Assembly: GCA_963701445.1 (NCBI GenBank)
Contig: CAVPAM010000002.1
Span: forward strand, 124,001-188,000
Direction: 5' to 3'
DNA length: 64,000 bases
Origin: CAKZLS01 sp963701445
GTDB lineage: Bacteria; Pseudomonadota; Alphaproteobacteria; Rhodospirillales; Defluviicoccaceae
This document shows, in pieces, positions 7,502 to 17,265 of the stretch. The notes below the pieces were generated by a model. It had not been told where the DNA came from and did not search any database. It was given only the letters and a program-made list of their open reading frames with translations. The first letter of the stretch is position 1, and the number at the start of each line of letters is the position of its first letter. Both the position numbers and the translations under genes were made by a program.

Positions 7502-9172
7502 TCAAAACCGCACCAAGTGGACGTGGGTGCGTGGATTCTTGTCGAAGAGTTCGCGGAACACCCGTCGGACCGCGATCCGGATTGTTTCTCGCGCGGTCTC
7601 GTCGTTCAATCGCTCAGATTTCGTCATATCTTGCAAGGAGCCGCGGACCGCCTTGTGAACACTCTCCATCGCAAGGTCTTCTTCGTCTTCCAGAAGTCCG
7701 ATGGTTGTAAGCTGTGGTTCGCCCGCCAATTCCGCGCCATCGCGCAGAACGACGCTCACCACCACGGCCCCATTATAAATGACCCGATTCCGCTCTCGCA
7801 CCAAGTTCCCACCAATGGGAACAAGACGATTTCCCTCCAATGCCAAACGCCCGACGTCCACCGCGCCATCGATAGCGGCCGGACCGGGCGCAAGACGCAC
7901 AACGGCGCCGTTTTCCGCCACCACGACCTCTGGAACCTGACATGCCCGCGCGATCTCGGCGTGCTTGATCAGGTGCCGAAGCTCTCCGTGTACCGGGACC
8001 GCCGCTTGCGGCCGGATCATTTGGTACATACGGACAAGCTCCTTCCGGGCCGGATGACCGGACACGTGAACCATGGCGTCGCGTTGCGTGACGATCTCTA
8101 CTCCGGCGCGGAGAAGCGCATTGTGCAGCCGTCCGATAGCCGCTTCATTTCCGGGAATGACGCGCGACGAAAAGATAACGGTGTCGCCGGATCCCAAGGA
8201 CAACCTTGCATGCTGGCCGCTTGCGATCCTGGTGAGCGCGGCTGCGGGTTCTCCCTGGCTCCCGGTACAGACAATGACCATCTTGTCGGCGGGCACGGTA
8301 TCGGCGGCGACCTCATCGACGAACCGGGGTTCGCCATCCAGCAGGCCGCACTCCCGGGCCGTCGCGTCAAACCGTTTCAAGGATGCCCCGGCCAGCACCA
8401 CAACGCGTCCGTGACGGGTAGCGGCGGCGGCGATGGTCTTAAGCCGGGCGACATTCGAGGCAAAGCAGGTAACGGCCACGCGTTTTTGGCACCGGCCGAT
8501 GATCTCGTCTAGAGAGTTGAGGAGCTCCGCTTCCGAGCCGGACTCGCCGGGCTCGAACGCGTTGGTGGAGTCACCCACCAGGGCCAAGACCCGTTCGCCG
8601 GAAACCCTGTTCAGCGCATCCATGTCGGAAACCTCACCTAGCACGGGGTTCGGATCGAATTTCCAGTCCCCGGTGTGCATGATGGTTCCCGCCCCGGTGC
8701 GAATGGCCACGCCATTGGCCTCGGGAATCGAATGGGTCAGCCGTATCAGTTCGAGATCGAAAGGGCCGATGCGAAAGCATTCGCCAACATCCACCTCCAC
8801 CAGCGAAACCTCGGCGTCGAGTCCGGCTTCCGCGAGCTTGCGGCGCAGGACCGACAGAGCGAAGCGGGTGCCAAAAACGGGACACCGCAACCGGGGCCAC
8901 AGGTAGGGGACCGCGCCGAGGTGATCCTCGTGGGCATGGGTAAGGAGCAGTCCGTCCAGACGATCGCGCCGTTCCACGATAAACGCCGGGTCCGGCATGA
9001 TCACATCTGTGCCTGCGCCGTCGGCCCGGGCGAACGTGATCCCCAGATCGACCATAAGCCAGCGCCGCGCGGCCGCCGCGCCGTACCCATAAAGGTTCAA
9101 ATTCATGCCGATCTCGCCCGCCCCGCCAAGGGGCACGAACACCAGTTCGCTGGCGGCGCTCACGCCGATCAT
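7502..9172 (-). CDS. rnj: ribonuclease J
   Basis: Metallo-beta-lactamase/beta-CASP ribonuclease with endo- and 5'-3' exonuclease activity in the family, acting in mRNA decay and rRNA processing. The 556-residue protein carries the zinc motif LLLTHAHEDHLGA (about residues 75-87), a GDWKFDPNP segment, the beta-CASP stretch VCTGSQGEP and a later VHVSGHPARKEL, followed by a C-terminal domain. Its ATG overlaps the coaX stop by four bases (ATGA), so it is co-translated with coaX. The coaX-rnj order is standard in alphaproteobacteria. Confidence 0.94.
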   Translation of the reverse strand: MIGVSAASELVFVPLGGAGEIGMNLNLYGYGAAAARRWLMVDLGITFARADGAGTDVIMPDPAFIVERRDRLDGLLLTHAHEDHLGAVPYLWPRLRCPVFGTRFALSVLRRKLAEAGLDAEVSLVEVDVGECFRIGPFDLELIRLTHSIPEANGVAIRTGAGTIMHTGDWKFDPNPVLGEVSDMDALNRVSGERVLALVGDSTNAFEPGESGSEAELLNSLDEIIGRCQKRVAVTCFASNVARLKTIAAAATRHGRVVVLAGASLKRFDATARECGLLDGEPRFVDEVAADTVPADKMVIVCTGSQGEPAAALTRIASGQHARLSLGSGDTVIFSSRVIPGNEAAIGRLHNALLRAGVEIVTQRDAMVHVSGHPARKELVRMYQMIRPQAAVPVHGELRHLIKHAEIARACQVPEVVVAENGAVVRLAPGPAAIDGAVDVGRLALEGNRLVPIGGNLVRERNRVIYNGAVVVSVVLRDGAELAGEPQLTTIGLLEDEEDLAMESVHKAVRGSLQDMTKSERLNDETARETIRIAVRRVFRELFDKNPRTHVHLVRF

Positions 9173-9942
9173 CGGTGGTTCAAGCGATGGACAGCCAGCA
9201 GGCCCTTGAGCGTCAGGTCTGGATCAGACCACTTGAGAACCGAGGTACACTCAGCAAACAGGGGGGCCAAGCCACCGGTGGCGACCACGTCCATGTGCAA
9301 GCCCTCTTCCTGGCAAATTCGCGCGATCATCCCTTCGATCATACTTACGTAACCCCAGAAAATTCCGGATCGCATGGCCTGAACGGTGTTCTTGCCGATG
9401 ACCCGCTCGGGACGACCGATGGCCACGCGCGGCAACTGAGCCGAAGCGGAGTGCAGAGCCTCCAGGGACAGATTGACGCCCGGCGCGATCACACCCCCCA
9501 TATAGTTTCCGTCGGCGTCGATGACGTCGAATGTGGTCGCCGTTCCGAAATCGACGATGATCTTGGGACCGCCGTATTCCTCGTAAGCGCCGACCGCATT
9601 GACCAATCGATCGGCGCCGACCTCTTCCGGCCTATCGAGCAACACCTTGATGCCGATATCCACCTCGGGGGACCCGACCACCAGGGCTTGGCACCCAAAG
9701 TATTTGCGGGAGAGCATCCGGAGGCTGAACAGCGACGCCGGAACGACGGTGGCGATAATGCAGGCCTTCACCGCCTGTCGGTCGATACCGTCCATGGTCA
9801 TCAACTGCGACAGCCAGACACCGATCTCGTCGGCCGTCCGGTTGGTATTGGTGGAGGACCTCCACTCGCCCCGGATCCGGCCGTCATCGTCGAAAATCGC
9901 GAACACGACATTGGTGTTGCCCGCATCAATCGCCAAAAGCAT
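9169..9942 (-). CDS. coaX: type III pantothenate kinase CoaX
   Basis: Phosphorylates pantothenate, the first step of coenzyme A synthesis. The 257-residue protein has the ASKHA-fold phosphate loop DAGNTNVVFAIFD at its N-terminus, the pantothenate-site region GADRLVNAVGAYEEY, IIVDFGTATTFD and the C-terminal ATGGLAPLF. The ATG at 9942 has GGAGAGG upstream. A much longer open frame extends 5' through birA but is a frame shadow. It follows birA by 32 bases and overlaps rnj. Confidence 0.94.
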   Translation of the reverse strand: MLLAIDAGNTNVVFAIFDDDGRIRGEWRSSTNTNRTADEIGVWLSQLMTMDGIDRQAVKACIIATVVPASLFSLRMLSRKYFGCQALVVGSPEVDIGIKVLLDRPEEVGADRLVNAVGAYEEYGGPKIIVDFGTATTFDVIDADGNYMGGVIAPGVNLSLEALHSASAQLPRVAIGRPERVIGKNTVQAMRSGIFWGYVSMIEGMIARICQEEGLHMDVVATGGLAPLFAECTSVLKWSDPDLTLKGLLAVHRLNHR

Positions 9943-9974
9943 CGGATCGCCCCTCTCCTCCTCGGACTCCTGGC

Positions 9975-10739
9975 TCAACCGCCAGCGGGAAACACGTCGC
10001 CCGCGGTGATCAGGCGGCTGGCGCCATTCTGGTCCAGCACCAACGCGCCAGTCTCGTCCATGGTCACAAAAATACCGTCCAGCGTCTGGTTGTCGAGGCG
10101 GACCCGGACCGGCTGGCGCAGCCCATGAGCGCGTCGCAACCAGGCCGCGCGAATCGGCTCGAAACCGGACCCCGCCCATACTCTCAACCATCGAAACAAG
10201 CAAGCACAATAGGCTTCCAGCAGTTCCTCCGCTTTCGGATTCCCACTGCCGAGCGCCGATAGCGACGTGGCCGGATAGGGACCATCCGTTTGGGGCGGAT
10301 GCGAAACCACGTTTACCCCGACCCCGATCACCAGCCATTCGAGACTTTCTCCGCCGCTGGCGGAGGACTCCAGAAGAATGCCGGCCACTTTGCGGCCTCC
10401 GGCAAGCACGTCGTTCGGCCACTTGCAGGTCACCGCGATGGACGCAGGCAGAATACCCTCCAGCACCTCGGCAACGGCAAGTGCGGTGACAAACCCGATC
10501 TGCATGGCCTCGCGCGCGGGGCACGTGGGACGCAGCAACATTGAGCAATAAAGGTTTCCCGGAGGCGAGACCCAAGTCCGCCCTCGCCGCCCCCGCCCGG
10601 CCAGTTGTTCCTCCGCCCAAATCACCGTTCCGGCGGCCGCCCCTGTCGCCGCCCGCCGCTTCAACTCCTCGTTCGTCGAGTCGATGCGATTGACGGCAAT
10701 GAGTTCAAGCTGTTTGGGAACGGGCAGGCCCTGGGCCAA
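9975..10739 (-). CDS. birA: biotin--[acetyl-CoA carboxylase] ligase BirA (no HTH domain)
   Basis: Attaches biotin to carboxylases via biotinyl-AMP. The 254-residue protein has the catalytic GRGRRGRTWVSPPGNLY region, the CKWPNDVL lysine motif and a small C-terminal domain. It lacks the N-terminal DNA-binding domain of E. coli BirA, so it is a monofunctional ligase. The best start is TTG at 10739 with GAGGA seven bases upstream. A GTG at 10787 is in frame but lies inside nuoN. The nuoN-birA-coaX order is conserved in alphaproteobacteria. Confidence 0.9.
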   Translation of the reverse strand: MAQGLPVPKQLELIAVNRIDSTNEELKRRAATGAAAGTVIWAEEQLAGRGRRGRTWVSPPGNLYCSMLLRPTCPAREAMQIGFVTALAVAEVLEGILPASIAVTCKWPNDVLAGGRKVAGILLESSASGGESLEWLVIGVGVNVVSHPPQTDGPYPATSLSALGSGNPKAEELLEAYCACLFRWLRVWAGSGFEPIRAAWLRRAHGLRQPVRVRLDNQTLDGIFVTMDETGALVLDQNGASRLITAGDVFPAGG

Positions 10740-10749
10740 GCGGTTGTCC

Positions 10750-12231
10750 TCAGCCGGCGAACAGCGCCGCCGCGGCGGCCCCAGCACTGGACAGAACGGG
10801 CTCCGGGTAGATGAAGAACAATAGGATCACGACCGACGTGCCAAGCATTACCAAGCGAAGCCCCCGCCCAATGCCACGGTCCAAGGGTTCGCCCACGTCG
10901 TCGAAGTACATGATCTTAACGATCCGGAGGTAATAGTAGGCGCCGACCACGCTGGTCAGAACGCCGACGACAGCCAAACCGAAAAGCCCGGCATCGACAG
11001 CAGCCATGAATATGTACAGCTTTCCAAAAAAGCCGGCCAGGGGCGGAATTCCGGCCATGGAAAACATGAAGATCGCCATGGCCAGCGCCATTGTCGGATT
11101 GGTCTTCGACAAGCCCGCCAAGTCGGAAATCTCCACGATCATCTTCTCCCGGCGCCGCATGCAAAGAATGCAGGTAAACACGCCGATGTTCATGAAAAGG
11201 TAGATCGTCATGTAAATCAGGACACCGCGCACGCCCATCTCGTCGCCGACGGCCAAGCCCACCAGGGCGTACCCCACGTGGCCGATGGAGCTATAGGCCA
11301 TCAGGCGCTTGATGTTGTTCTGACCGATGGCCGCGAACGCACCCAGGATCATCGACGCGATGGACACCAGAATGATGATCTGCTGCCATTGCGCCACCAG
11401 ATCCCCGAACGGTCCCACCGTGACGCGGAGAAACAAGGCAATCGCCGCGATCTTCGGCCCCACCGCGAAGAATGCCGTGACCGGCGTCGGAGCGCCCTCG
11501 TATACGTCCGGGGTCCACATGTGGAACGGCACGGCCGAAACCTTGAACGACAGGCCGGCCAGGATAAAGACGATACCCACCACCAGTCCCACCGCCGGCG
11601 CTTCCCCGTCCAAATTCGACAGGGTTGCCGCCAGAACATCGAAACTGGTCGTGCCGGTGAAGCCGTAAACTAGAGAACTGCCATACAGCAGCATGCCGGA
11701 CGCGAGCGCCCCAAGAACGAAATATTTGAGGCCCGCCTCGGCGGACCGGAGATCGTTGCGCTGGAACGTGGCGCACACGTAAAGCGCCAGACTCTGCATC
11801 TCGAGACCGAGATATAGCGCGATGAGATCGTTGGCGGAGATCATCATCATCATGCCCAGGGTCGCGAACAAAATGAGCACAGTGTATTCGAACCGGGCGA
11901 TGCCCTGGGATTCGAGGTAATCCTGCGCAATGACAATCGACAGGCACGAGGCGATCAGAACGAGGACCTTCACGAATACCGCGAAGTCGTCGACGATGAA
12001 CATGTCTCCGAACGACAGCGAGGGACCTCGGTTGGCTATCGTGGTCACCAGCAACAGGGTCAAAAGCAGTGCCACCGCTCCGATCCGGGCGATGAGCCGG
12101 GCGGTCTGCCGGGTCTCGGCCTCTGTTCCTTCCTTCTGGTAAACGCCAACCATCAACAGCCCCATCGCCACAAGGGCGAGAAACAGTTCCGGCATGGCCG
12201 GTATGAGGTTGGGGACTTCCGCCATCGGCAT
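10750..12231 (-). CDS. nuoN: NADH-quinone oxidoreductase subunit N
   Basis: A 493-residue antiporter-like membrane subunit of complex I with about 14 hydrophobic helices. The core contains the Mrp-type stretch FKVSAVPFHMWTPDVYEGAP with the conserved Lys, and MAYSSIGHVGYALVG. It is the last nuo gene, and birA begins ten bases beyond its stop. The ATG at 12231 has AGGAG about 11 bases upstream. The subunit is expected to form one of the proton channels in the membrane arm. Confidence 0.95.
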   Translation of the reverse strand: MPMAEVPNLIPAMPELFLALVAMGLLMVGVYQKEGTEAETRQTARLIARIGAVALLLTLLLVTTIANRGPSLSFGDMFIVDDFAVFVKVLVLIASCLSIVIAQDYLESQGIARFEYTVLILFATLGMMMMISANDLIALYLGLEMQSLALYVCATFQRNDLRSAEAGLKYFVLGALASGMLLYGSSLVYGFTGTTSFDVLAATLSNLDGEAPAVGLVVGIVFILAGLSFKVSAVPFHMWTPDVYEGAPTPVTAFFAVGPKIAAIALFLRVTVGPFGDLVAQWQQIIILVSIASMILGAFAAIGQNNIKRLMAYSSIGHVGYALVGLAVGDEMGVRGVLIYMTIYLFMNIGVFTCILCMRRREKMIVEISDLAGLSKTNPTMALAMAIFMFSMAGIPPLAGFFGKLYIFMAAVDAGLFGLAVVGVLTSVVGAYYYLRIVKIMYFDDVGEPLDRGIGRGLRLVMLGTSVVILLFFIYPEPVLSSAGAAAAALFAG

Positions 12232-12258
12232 TTTCTTATGGTCTCCTAAGGTCCCCGC

Positions 12259-13773
12259 TCATTGTCCGAGAACGGTGGCTGTCTGCATTGCCGCCTGCGC
12301 CACTTCGACCCGTTCAAGCATATTGGCGACGGAAACGTGCATGACGTTCAGGAAGGGTTCGGGATACACGCCCATCCACAGCACAAGGATGATGAGAGGC
12401 GCGAATACCGCAATTTCCCTCGGGGTCATGTCCTTGATGGCCTTCAGGCTGTCCTTGGTCAGCGCGCCGAAAATCACCCGGCGGTAGAGATAAAGCATGT
12501 AGGCGGCGCCAAGGATCACGCCAATGGCGGTCAGGGCAGCAACCCAACTGTTGGCCTTGAAAGCCCCAACCAGGACCAGGAATTCGCCCACGAACCCGCC
12601 GGTGCCTGGCAGCCCCACGGAAGCCAGCATGAACAGCATGAACACAAGGGAATACGCGGGCATCCGGTGGACAAGTCCGCCGTAGGTCGCGATCTCGCGC
12701 GAATGGAGGCGGTCGTAGACAACGCCGACGATCAGGAACAGAGCCCCCGACACGATGCCGTGGCTCAACATCTGATAGATGGCACCTTCCACGCCTTGAA
12801 TGGTCATGGTGAAGGCTCCGACGGTCACGAATCCCATGTGCGCCACCGAGGAATAGGCGATCAGCTTCTTCATATCCTCTTGCGCCAACGCCACGAGGGA
12901 CGTGTAGATCACTGCAATGATGCTAAGCGTATACACCAGCGGGGTGAACATGATGGACGCTTCCGGGAACATCGGAATGGAAAACCTCAGGAAGCCGTAG
13001 CCGCCGAACTTCAGCAACACGCCCGCGAGGATGACCGAACCCGCCGTCGGCGCTTCCACGTGCGCGTCCGGAAGCCACGTATGAACGGGCCACATGGGAA
13101 CCTTGACCGCGAACGAGGCGAAGAACGCAAGCCAAAGCCATGTCTGCAATTCCACGGGAAAGTCGTGGTTGAGCAGCGTCGCGATGTCGGTGGTGCCGGC
13201 GTCCAGATACATGGCCAGTAGCGCGAGCAGCATAAGCACCGATCCCGCGAGGGTGTACAGGAAGAACTTGAAGGCCGAGTAGACCCGGCGCGGGCCACCC
13301 CAAATTCCGATAATCAGGAACATGGGGATCAGGACACCCTCGAAGAAGATATAGAAGACGATCAGGTCGAGCGCGCAGAACATCCCGACCATCATCGTTT
13401 CCATGACGAGGAACGCGACCATGTATTCCTTGACGCGTGTGGTAATGCTCTGCCAACTCGCTAGGATGCAGATCGGCGTCAACAAAGTCGCCAGGAGGAC
13501 GAACAACACGGATATGCCATCGACGCCAAGGTGGTAGGCGATATTGAATCCCGGCATCCACTCCGCCCGTTCCTGGAACTGGAAAGCGGCGGTCGAGGTG
13601 TCGAAACCGAACCACAAACCAAGTGACAGCAAGAACGTTGTGACCGACGTCAGAAGCGCGACGTTGCGGGCATTGCGCGCCACCACGTCCGGTTCGCCGC
13701 GGATCGTAAGGATGAACACCGCCCCGACGAGTGGCAGGAACGTGACTAGCGAAAGGAGTGGCAGGTGACCCAT
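12259..13773 (-). CDS. nuoM: NADH-quinone oxidoreductase subunit M
   Basis: A 504-residue antiporter-like subunit of complex I. It begins MGHLPLLSLVTFLPLVGA and contains the conserved FAVKVPMWPVHTWLPDAHVEAPT channel region and IAYSSVAHMGFVTVG. About 14 transmembrane segments are visible. It lies seven bases downstream of nuoL and 27 bases upstream of nuoN on the same strand, as part of the single nuo operon. Confidence 0.96.
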   Translation of the reverse strand: MGHLPLLSLVTFLPLVGAVFILTIRGEPDVVARNARNVALLTSVTTFLLSLGLWFGFDTSTAAFQFQERAEWMPGFNIAYHLGVDGISVLFVLLATLLTPICILASWQSITTRVKEYMVAFLVMETMMVGMFCALDLIVFYIFFEGVLIPMFLIIGIWGGPRRVYSAFKFFLYTLAGSVLMLLALLAMYLDAGTTDIATLLNHDFPVELQTWLWLAFFASFAVKVPMWPVHTWLPDAHVEAPTAGSVILAGVLLKFGGYGFLRFSIPMFPEASIMFTPLVYTLSIIAVIYTSLVALAQEDMKKLIAYSSVAHMGFVTVGAFTMTIQGVEGAIYQMLSHGIVSGALFLIVGVVYDRLHSREIATYGGLVHRMPAYSLVFMLFMLASVGLPGTGGFVGEFLVLVGAFKANSWVAALTAIGVILGAAYMLYLYRRVIFGALTKDSLKAIKDMTPREIAVFAPLIILVLWMGVYPEPFLNVMHVSVANMLERVEVAQAAMQTATVLGQ

Positions 13774-13780
13774 GTCGTCC

Positions 13781-15739
13781 TCACCCGGCCGAACGCAACA
13801 AGTACCAGGAAACCAGGATTAGGATTCCGATCAGCATGGCAAAAGCGTAATGATACAAATATCCGGTCTCGAGGCGTGTCGCGCGCCGTGCAAGATTGAG
13901 GGTGGCGCCAGCGACGCCGTCGGGTCCGATCCCATCGATGAGGGTCCCGTCCCCGCTCTTCCAGAAGCCGCGCCCCAGCACGAAAGCCGGCCGAACGAAA
14001 ATAGCGTCGTACAGTTCGTCGAAATACCACTTGTTGAGGAGGAACCGATAGACGGCCTGGAACCGCCCGGCCACCGCGGCCGGAAGGCCGGGCGCGAACA
14101 TATACATGATGTAAGCCAGGGCGATCCCGGCCAAGCCCACGACGACGGGAAGAAGCTTCACCCAACCAGGCACGTGATGGGCGTTCTCCAGGGCATCGTG
14201 TTCCGGCAGGACGAAGATGGCATTGCCCCAGAACTCGGGCGCGCCCTCCCCGACAAACGCGTTGTACCCTGCGTATCCGGCAAACATGGCGCCGACCGCC
14301 AGAACCATGAGCGGTACGATCATCACCATGGGTGACTCGTGGACGTGCGCCATTACCTTTTCGTCCGCTCTCGGCTTGCCGTGGAACGTCATCAGCAGCA
14401 GCCGCCAAGAGTAGAACGCGGTCAGGAAGGCCGCCGCGACCCCAAGCCAGAACGCATAGAGCCCCACCCCAGTATGCGCCCCGTAGGCGGCCTCGATCAC
14501 GATATCCTTGGAGAAGTAGCCGGAGAAGGGAAAGACCCCCGCGAGAGCCAGCGACCCGATCCACATCAGCACGTAGGTCGTCGGTATCATCTTCCAGATT
14601 CCGCCCATCCGCCGCATGTCCTGCTCGTCCGACATGGCGTGAATGACCGATCCGGCGCACAGGAACAGAAGCGCCTTGAAGGAAGCATGGGTCATCAGGT
14701 GAAAGATACCGGCTGAGTACGCCGACACGCCGCACGCGAAAAACATGTAACCAAGCTGCGAGCACGTGGAATAGGCAATCACCCGCTTGATGTCGTTCTG
14801 CACGCATCCAATGGTCGCCGCAAAAATGGCCGTCGAGCCGCCAACGATGGTGACCACGGCCAGCGCGACCTCTGAATACTCAAACAACGGCGACAGCCGC
14901 GCCACCATGAACACGCCCGCCGTTACCATCGTGGCCGCATGGATCAACGCGGAAACGGGGGTCGGACCTTCCATGGCGTCCGGAAGCCACGTATGCAGCC
15001 CCAATTGCGCGGACTTGCCCATGGCGCCGACAAACAGCAGCAAACAGATCACCGTTAGGGCGTGGAATTCGGCTCCGAACACGTGGAGCGTGGCATCGGC
15101 TTCACCGCCCGTGGCGGCAAAAATAGTGTCGAAGCTGACGCTGTCAAACAGCAGGAAGGTCGCGAAAATACCCAGCGCAAAACCGAAGTCGCCCACCCGG
15201 TTGACCACAAAAGCCTTGATGGCCGCCGCGCACGCCGACGGGCGGTCGTACCAGAAGCCGATCAGCAGATAGGAAGCTACACCCACGCCCTCCCAGCCGA
15301 AGTAAAGCTGCACGAGGTTGTCGGCGGTGACCAACATCAGCATGAAGAAGGTGAACAGGCTCAGATAGCTCATGAACCTGGGAATGCTGTGATCGTGGTG
15401 CATGTAGCCAATGGAGTACACATGCACCATCGACGAAACCCCGGTCACTACCAGCAGCATGACCGCAGTCAGGGTATCGACCTTCAAGGCCCATGAAATC
15501 TCGAGGGAACCGGAGTTGATCCAGGTGAACAGATCCACGGTGCTCGCGTTTCCGCGGATCGCAACGTCGATGAACACGAAAACCGACAACACGGCCGACA
15601 GCAGCAGTGAGCCGCAGGTCACCCACTGGGCGGCCTTGTCGACCTTGGCCTTGCCCTCCGGACTCCCAGGGGATGCAAACGCGAGGATGCCGGCGATGAT
15701 GGCGGCCAGAAGCGGAATGAAAACAACAAGGACCGACAT
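13781..15739 (-). CDS. nuoL: NADH-quinone oxidoreductase subunit L
   Basis: A 652-residue largest membrane subunit of complex I, with about 16 helices including the long C-terminal lateral region after residue 520. Recognisable stretches are LQLYFGWEGVGVASYLLIG, AQLGLHTWLPDAMEGPTPV and VIAYSTCSQLGYMF, which belong to the proton channel and the Mrp-antiporter fold. It follows nuoK by ten bases. Length and order match other alphaproteobacterial complex I operons. Confidence 0.96.
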   Translation of the reverse strand: MSVLVVFIPLLAAIIAGILAFASPGSPEGKAKVDKAAQWVTCGSLLLSAVLSVFVFIDVAIRGNASTVDLFTWINSGSLEISWALKVDTLTAVMLLVVTGVSSMVHVYSIGYMHHDHSIPRFMSYLSLFTFFMLMLVTADNLVQLYFGWEGVGVASYLLIGFWYDRPSACAAAIKAFVVNRVGDFGFALGIFATFLLFDSVSFDTIFAATGGEADATLHVFGAEFHALTVICLLLFVGAMGKSAQLGLHTWLPDAMEGPTPVSALIHAATMVTAGVFMVARLSPLFEYSEVALAVVTIVGGSTAIFAATIGCVQNDIKRVIAYSTCSQLGYMFFACGVSAYSAGIFHLMTHASFKALLFLCAGSVIHAMSDEQDMRRMGGIWKMIPTTYVLMWIGSLALAGVFPFSGYFSKDIVIEAAYGAHTGVGLYAFWLGVAAAFLTAFYSWRLLLMTFHGKPRADEKVMAHVHESPMVMIVPLMVLAVGAMFAGYAGYNAFVGEGAPEFWGNAIFVLPEHDALENAHHVPGWVKLLPVVVGLAGIALAYIMYMFAPGLPAAVAGRFQAVYRFLLNKWYFDELYDAIFVRPAFVLGRGFWKSGDGTLIDGIGPDGVAGATLNLARRATRLETGYLYHYAFAMLIGILILVSWYLLRSAG

Positions 15740-15749
15740 TTCCGCTCCC

Positions 15750-16061
15750 TCAGCCCTTCATCAGATTGATGTCTTCGACGGCGATACTGCCTCGGTTACG
15801 GAAATAAACCACGAGGATGGCGAGGCCGATCGCCGCTTCCGCAGCGGCGACCGTCAGTACGAACAGCGCGAAGACCTGACCGACCATATCGTTGAGTTCC
15901 ACCGAAAAGGCGACCAAATTGATGTTAACCGCGAGCAGCATCAATTCGATGGACATCAAGATGATGATCACGTTCTTGCGGTTGAGAAAAATGCCGAAAA
16001 TGCCGAGGGTAAATAGGATCGCGGCAACGATGAGGTAGTGCCCGAGGCCAATTTCCAGCAT
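15750..16061 (-). CDS. nuoK: NADH-quinone oxidoreductase subunit K
   Basis: A 103-residue, three-helix membrane subunit of complex I. It carries the conserved membrane glutamates in the GIFLNRKNVIIILMSIELML and VAAAEAAIGLAI regions. The ATG at 16061 shares its A with the nuoJ stop codon (TGATG). A GTG one codon earlier is also possible. The overlap implies translational coupling with nuoJ. Confidence 0.95.
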   Translation of the reverse strand: MLEIGLGHYLIVAAILFTLGIFGIFLNRKNVIIILMSIELMLLAVNINLVAFSVELNDMVGQVFALFVLTVAAAEAAIGLAILVVYFRNRGSIAVEDINLMKG

Positions 16062-16675
16062 CACAGCCCCCGCCCGCTTGGTACCTTGCGCACTTCAACC
16101 GAATCCTCCGGCCGGCGGCGAACCTGTTCTGAGATGTTTTGGCGGCGTACACCCGGCCGACGGCGATGCGTGAGGACGATGGCACCGATCATAGCGATCA
16201 ATAGGATGAGTCCAGCCGCCTGAAACAGGTAAATATAATGGGTATAAATCAAATGCCCCATCGCTGACGTGTTGGTCATGACGTCAAGTGGCGGCATCGG
16301 GGCGCCGGCACTGGCCGACGCTTCCGGCGCGAGAGTCCAGCCTCCCAGGACGATCAACAGTTCCGTTAGGAAAATGACTCCGATCAACGCACCGATGGGC
16401 AGGTATTGAATAAATCCTTGCCGCAACTGGACGAAATTGACATCGAGCATCATGACGACGAACAGAAACAACACCGCCACGGCGCCCACATAGACGACCA
16501 CGAGAATCATCGCCAGGAACTCCGCGCCCATTAGAACGAACAGTGCGGCGGAGTTGAAGAAAGCCAGAATCAGGAACAGCACGGAATGCACGGGATTACG
16601 CGTCGAAATCACCATCACCGCGGCGGCGATGGCGATAAACGAGAACAGGTAAAAGGCGAGCACCTCAATGATCAT
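16061..16675 (-). CDS. nuoJ: NADH-quinone oxidoreductase subunit J
   Basis: A 204-residue, five-helix membrane subunit of complex I. It contains the pattern NPVHSVLFLILAFFNSAALF and VVVYVGAVAVLFLFVVMMLD, the conserved pi-bulge helix region of the family. A basic C-terminal tail follows the last helix. An 87-base spacer with a GC-rich hairpin separates it from nuoI, the widest gap between nuo genes here. Confidence 0.95.
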   Translation of the reverse strand: MIIEVLAFYLFSFIAIAAAVMVISTRNPVHSVLFLILAFFNSAALFVLMGAEFLAMILVVVYVGAVAVLFLFVVMMLDVNFVQLRQGFIQYLPIGALIGVIFLTELLIVLGGWTLAPEASASAGAPMPPLDVMTNTSAMGHLIYTHYIYLFQAAGLILLIAMIGAIVLTHRRRPGVRRQNISEQVRRRPEDSVEVRKVPSGRGL

Positions 16676-16719
16676 GACGATACTGGAACGGTCCCGAGTG
16701 AATAGACAAATTGTCCCCT

Positions 16720-16734
16720 GCGCGCTCGGCGCGC
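16720..16734 (-). other. GC-rich hairpin in the nuoI-nuoJ spacer
   Basis: GCGCGC, a three-base loop and GCGCGC form a six-base-pair stem in the 87-base gap between nuoI and nuoJ. No U-tract follows on the minus strand, so it is not an intrinsic terminator. It could affect mRNA processing or stability, but this is only inference. Confidence 0.4.
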
Positions 16735-16762
16735 CCCTTTCTCAACAAAACGACGCTCTTAG

Positions 16763-17251
16763 TCAACGATAAGGCGCGTCGGCCTCTAGATTTGCCGCGA
16801 TTTCCGTCTCCCACCGGTCGCCGTTGGCGAGCAGTTTGTCCTTGTTGTAAAGGAGTTCCTCGCGTGTTTCGGTGGAATACTCGAAGTTCGGACCTTCGAC
16901 GATCGCGTCCACGGGGCATGCCTCTTGGCAATAGCCGCAGTAGATGCACTTAAGCATATCGATATCGTACCGGGTCGTCCGGCGGCTGCCGTCATCGCGC
17001 GGTTCCGCCTCAATGGTGATGGCTTGCGCGGGACAGATCGCTTCGCAGAGTTTGCAGGCGATGCAGCGCTCCTCGCCGCTGGGATAACGCCTCAGTGCAT
17101 GCTCGCCACGGAACCGCGGGCTAAGAAAACCTTTTTCGTATGGGTAGTTCAGAGTCACCTTGGGCTTGAACATATAGCGAAACGTCAACGCCATGCCCGA
17201 TATCAACTCGGAAAGGAAAATCGTCCGAGCGGCGCGATCCATGAAGCTCAT
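16763..17251 (-). CDS. nuoI: NADH-quinone oxidoreductase subunit I (2x[4Fe-4S] ferredoxin type)
   Basis: A 162-residue peripheral-arm subunit that passes electrons through clusters N6a and N6b. The two ferredoxin motifs CIACKLCEAICP and CIYCGYCQEACP supply eight cysteines. The N-terminus is an amphipathic membrane-associated stretch. The ATG at 17251 lies 14 bases after the nuoH stop, with a GAGGGACAGGG ribosome binding region. The longer open frame upstream overlaps nuoH and is not real. Confidence 0.96.
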   Translation of the reverse strand: MSFMDRAARTIFLSELISGMALTFRYMFKPKVTLNYPYEKGFLSPRFRGEHALRRYPSGEERCIACKLCEAICPAQAITIEAEPRDDGSRRTTRYDIDMLKCIYCGYCQEACPVDAIVEGPNFEYSTETREELLYNKDKLLANGDRWETEIAANLEADAPYR

Positions 17252-17265
17252 CTGACCCTGTCCCT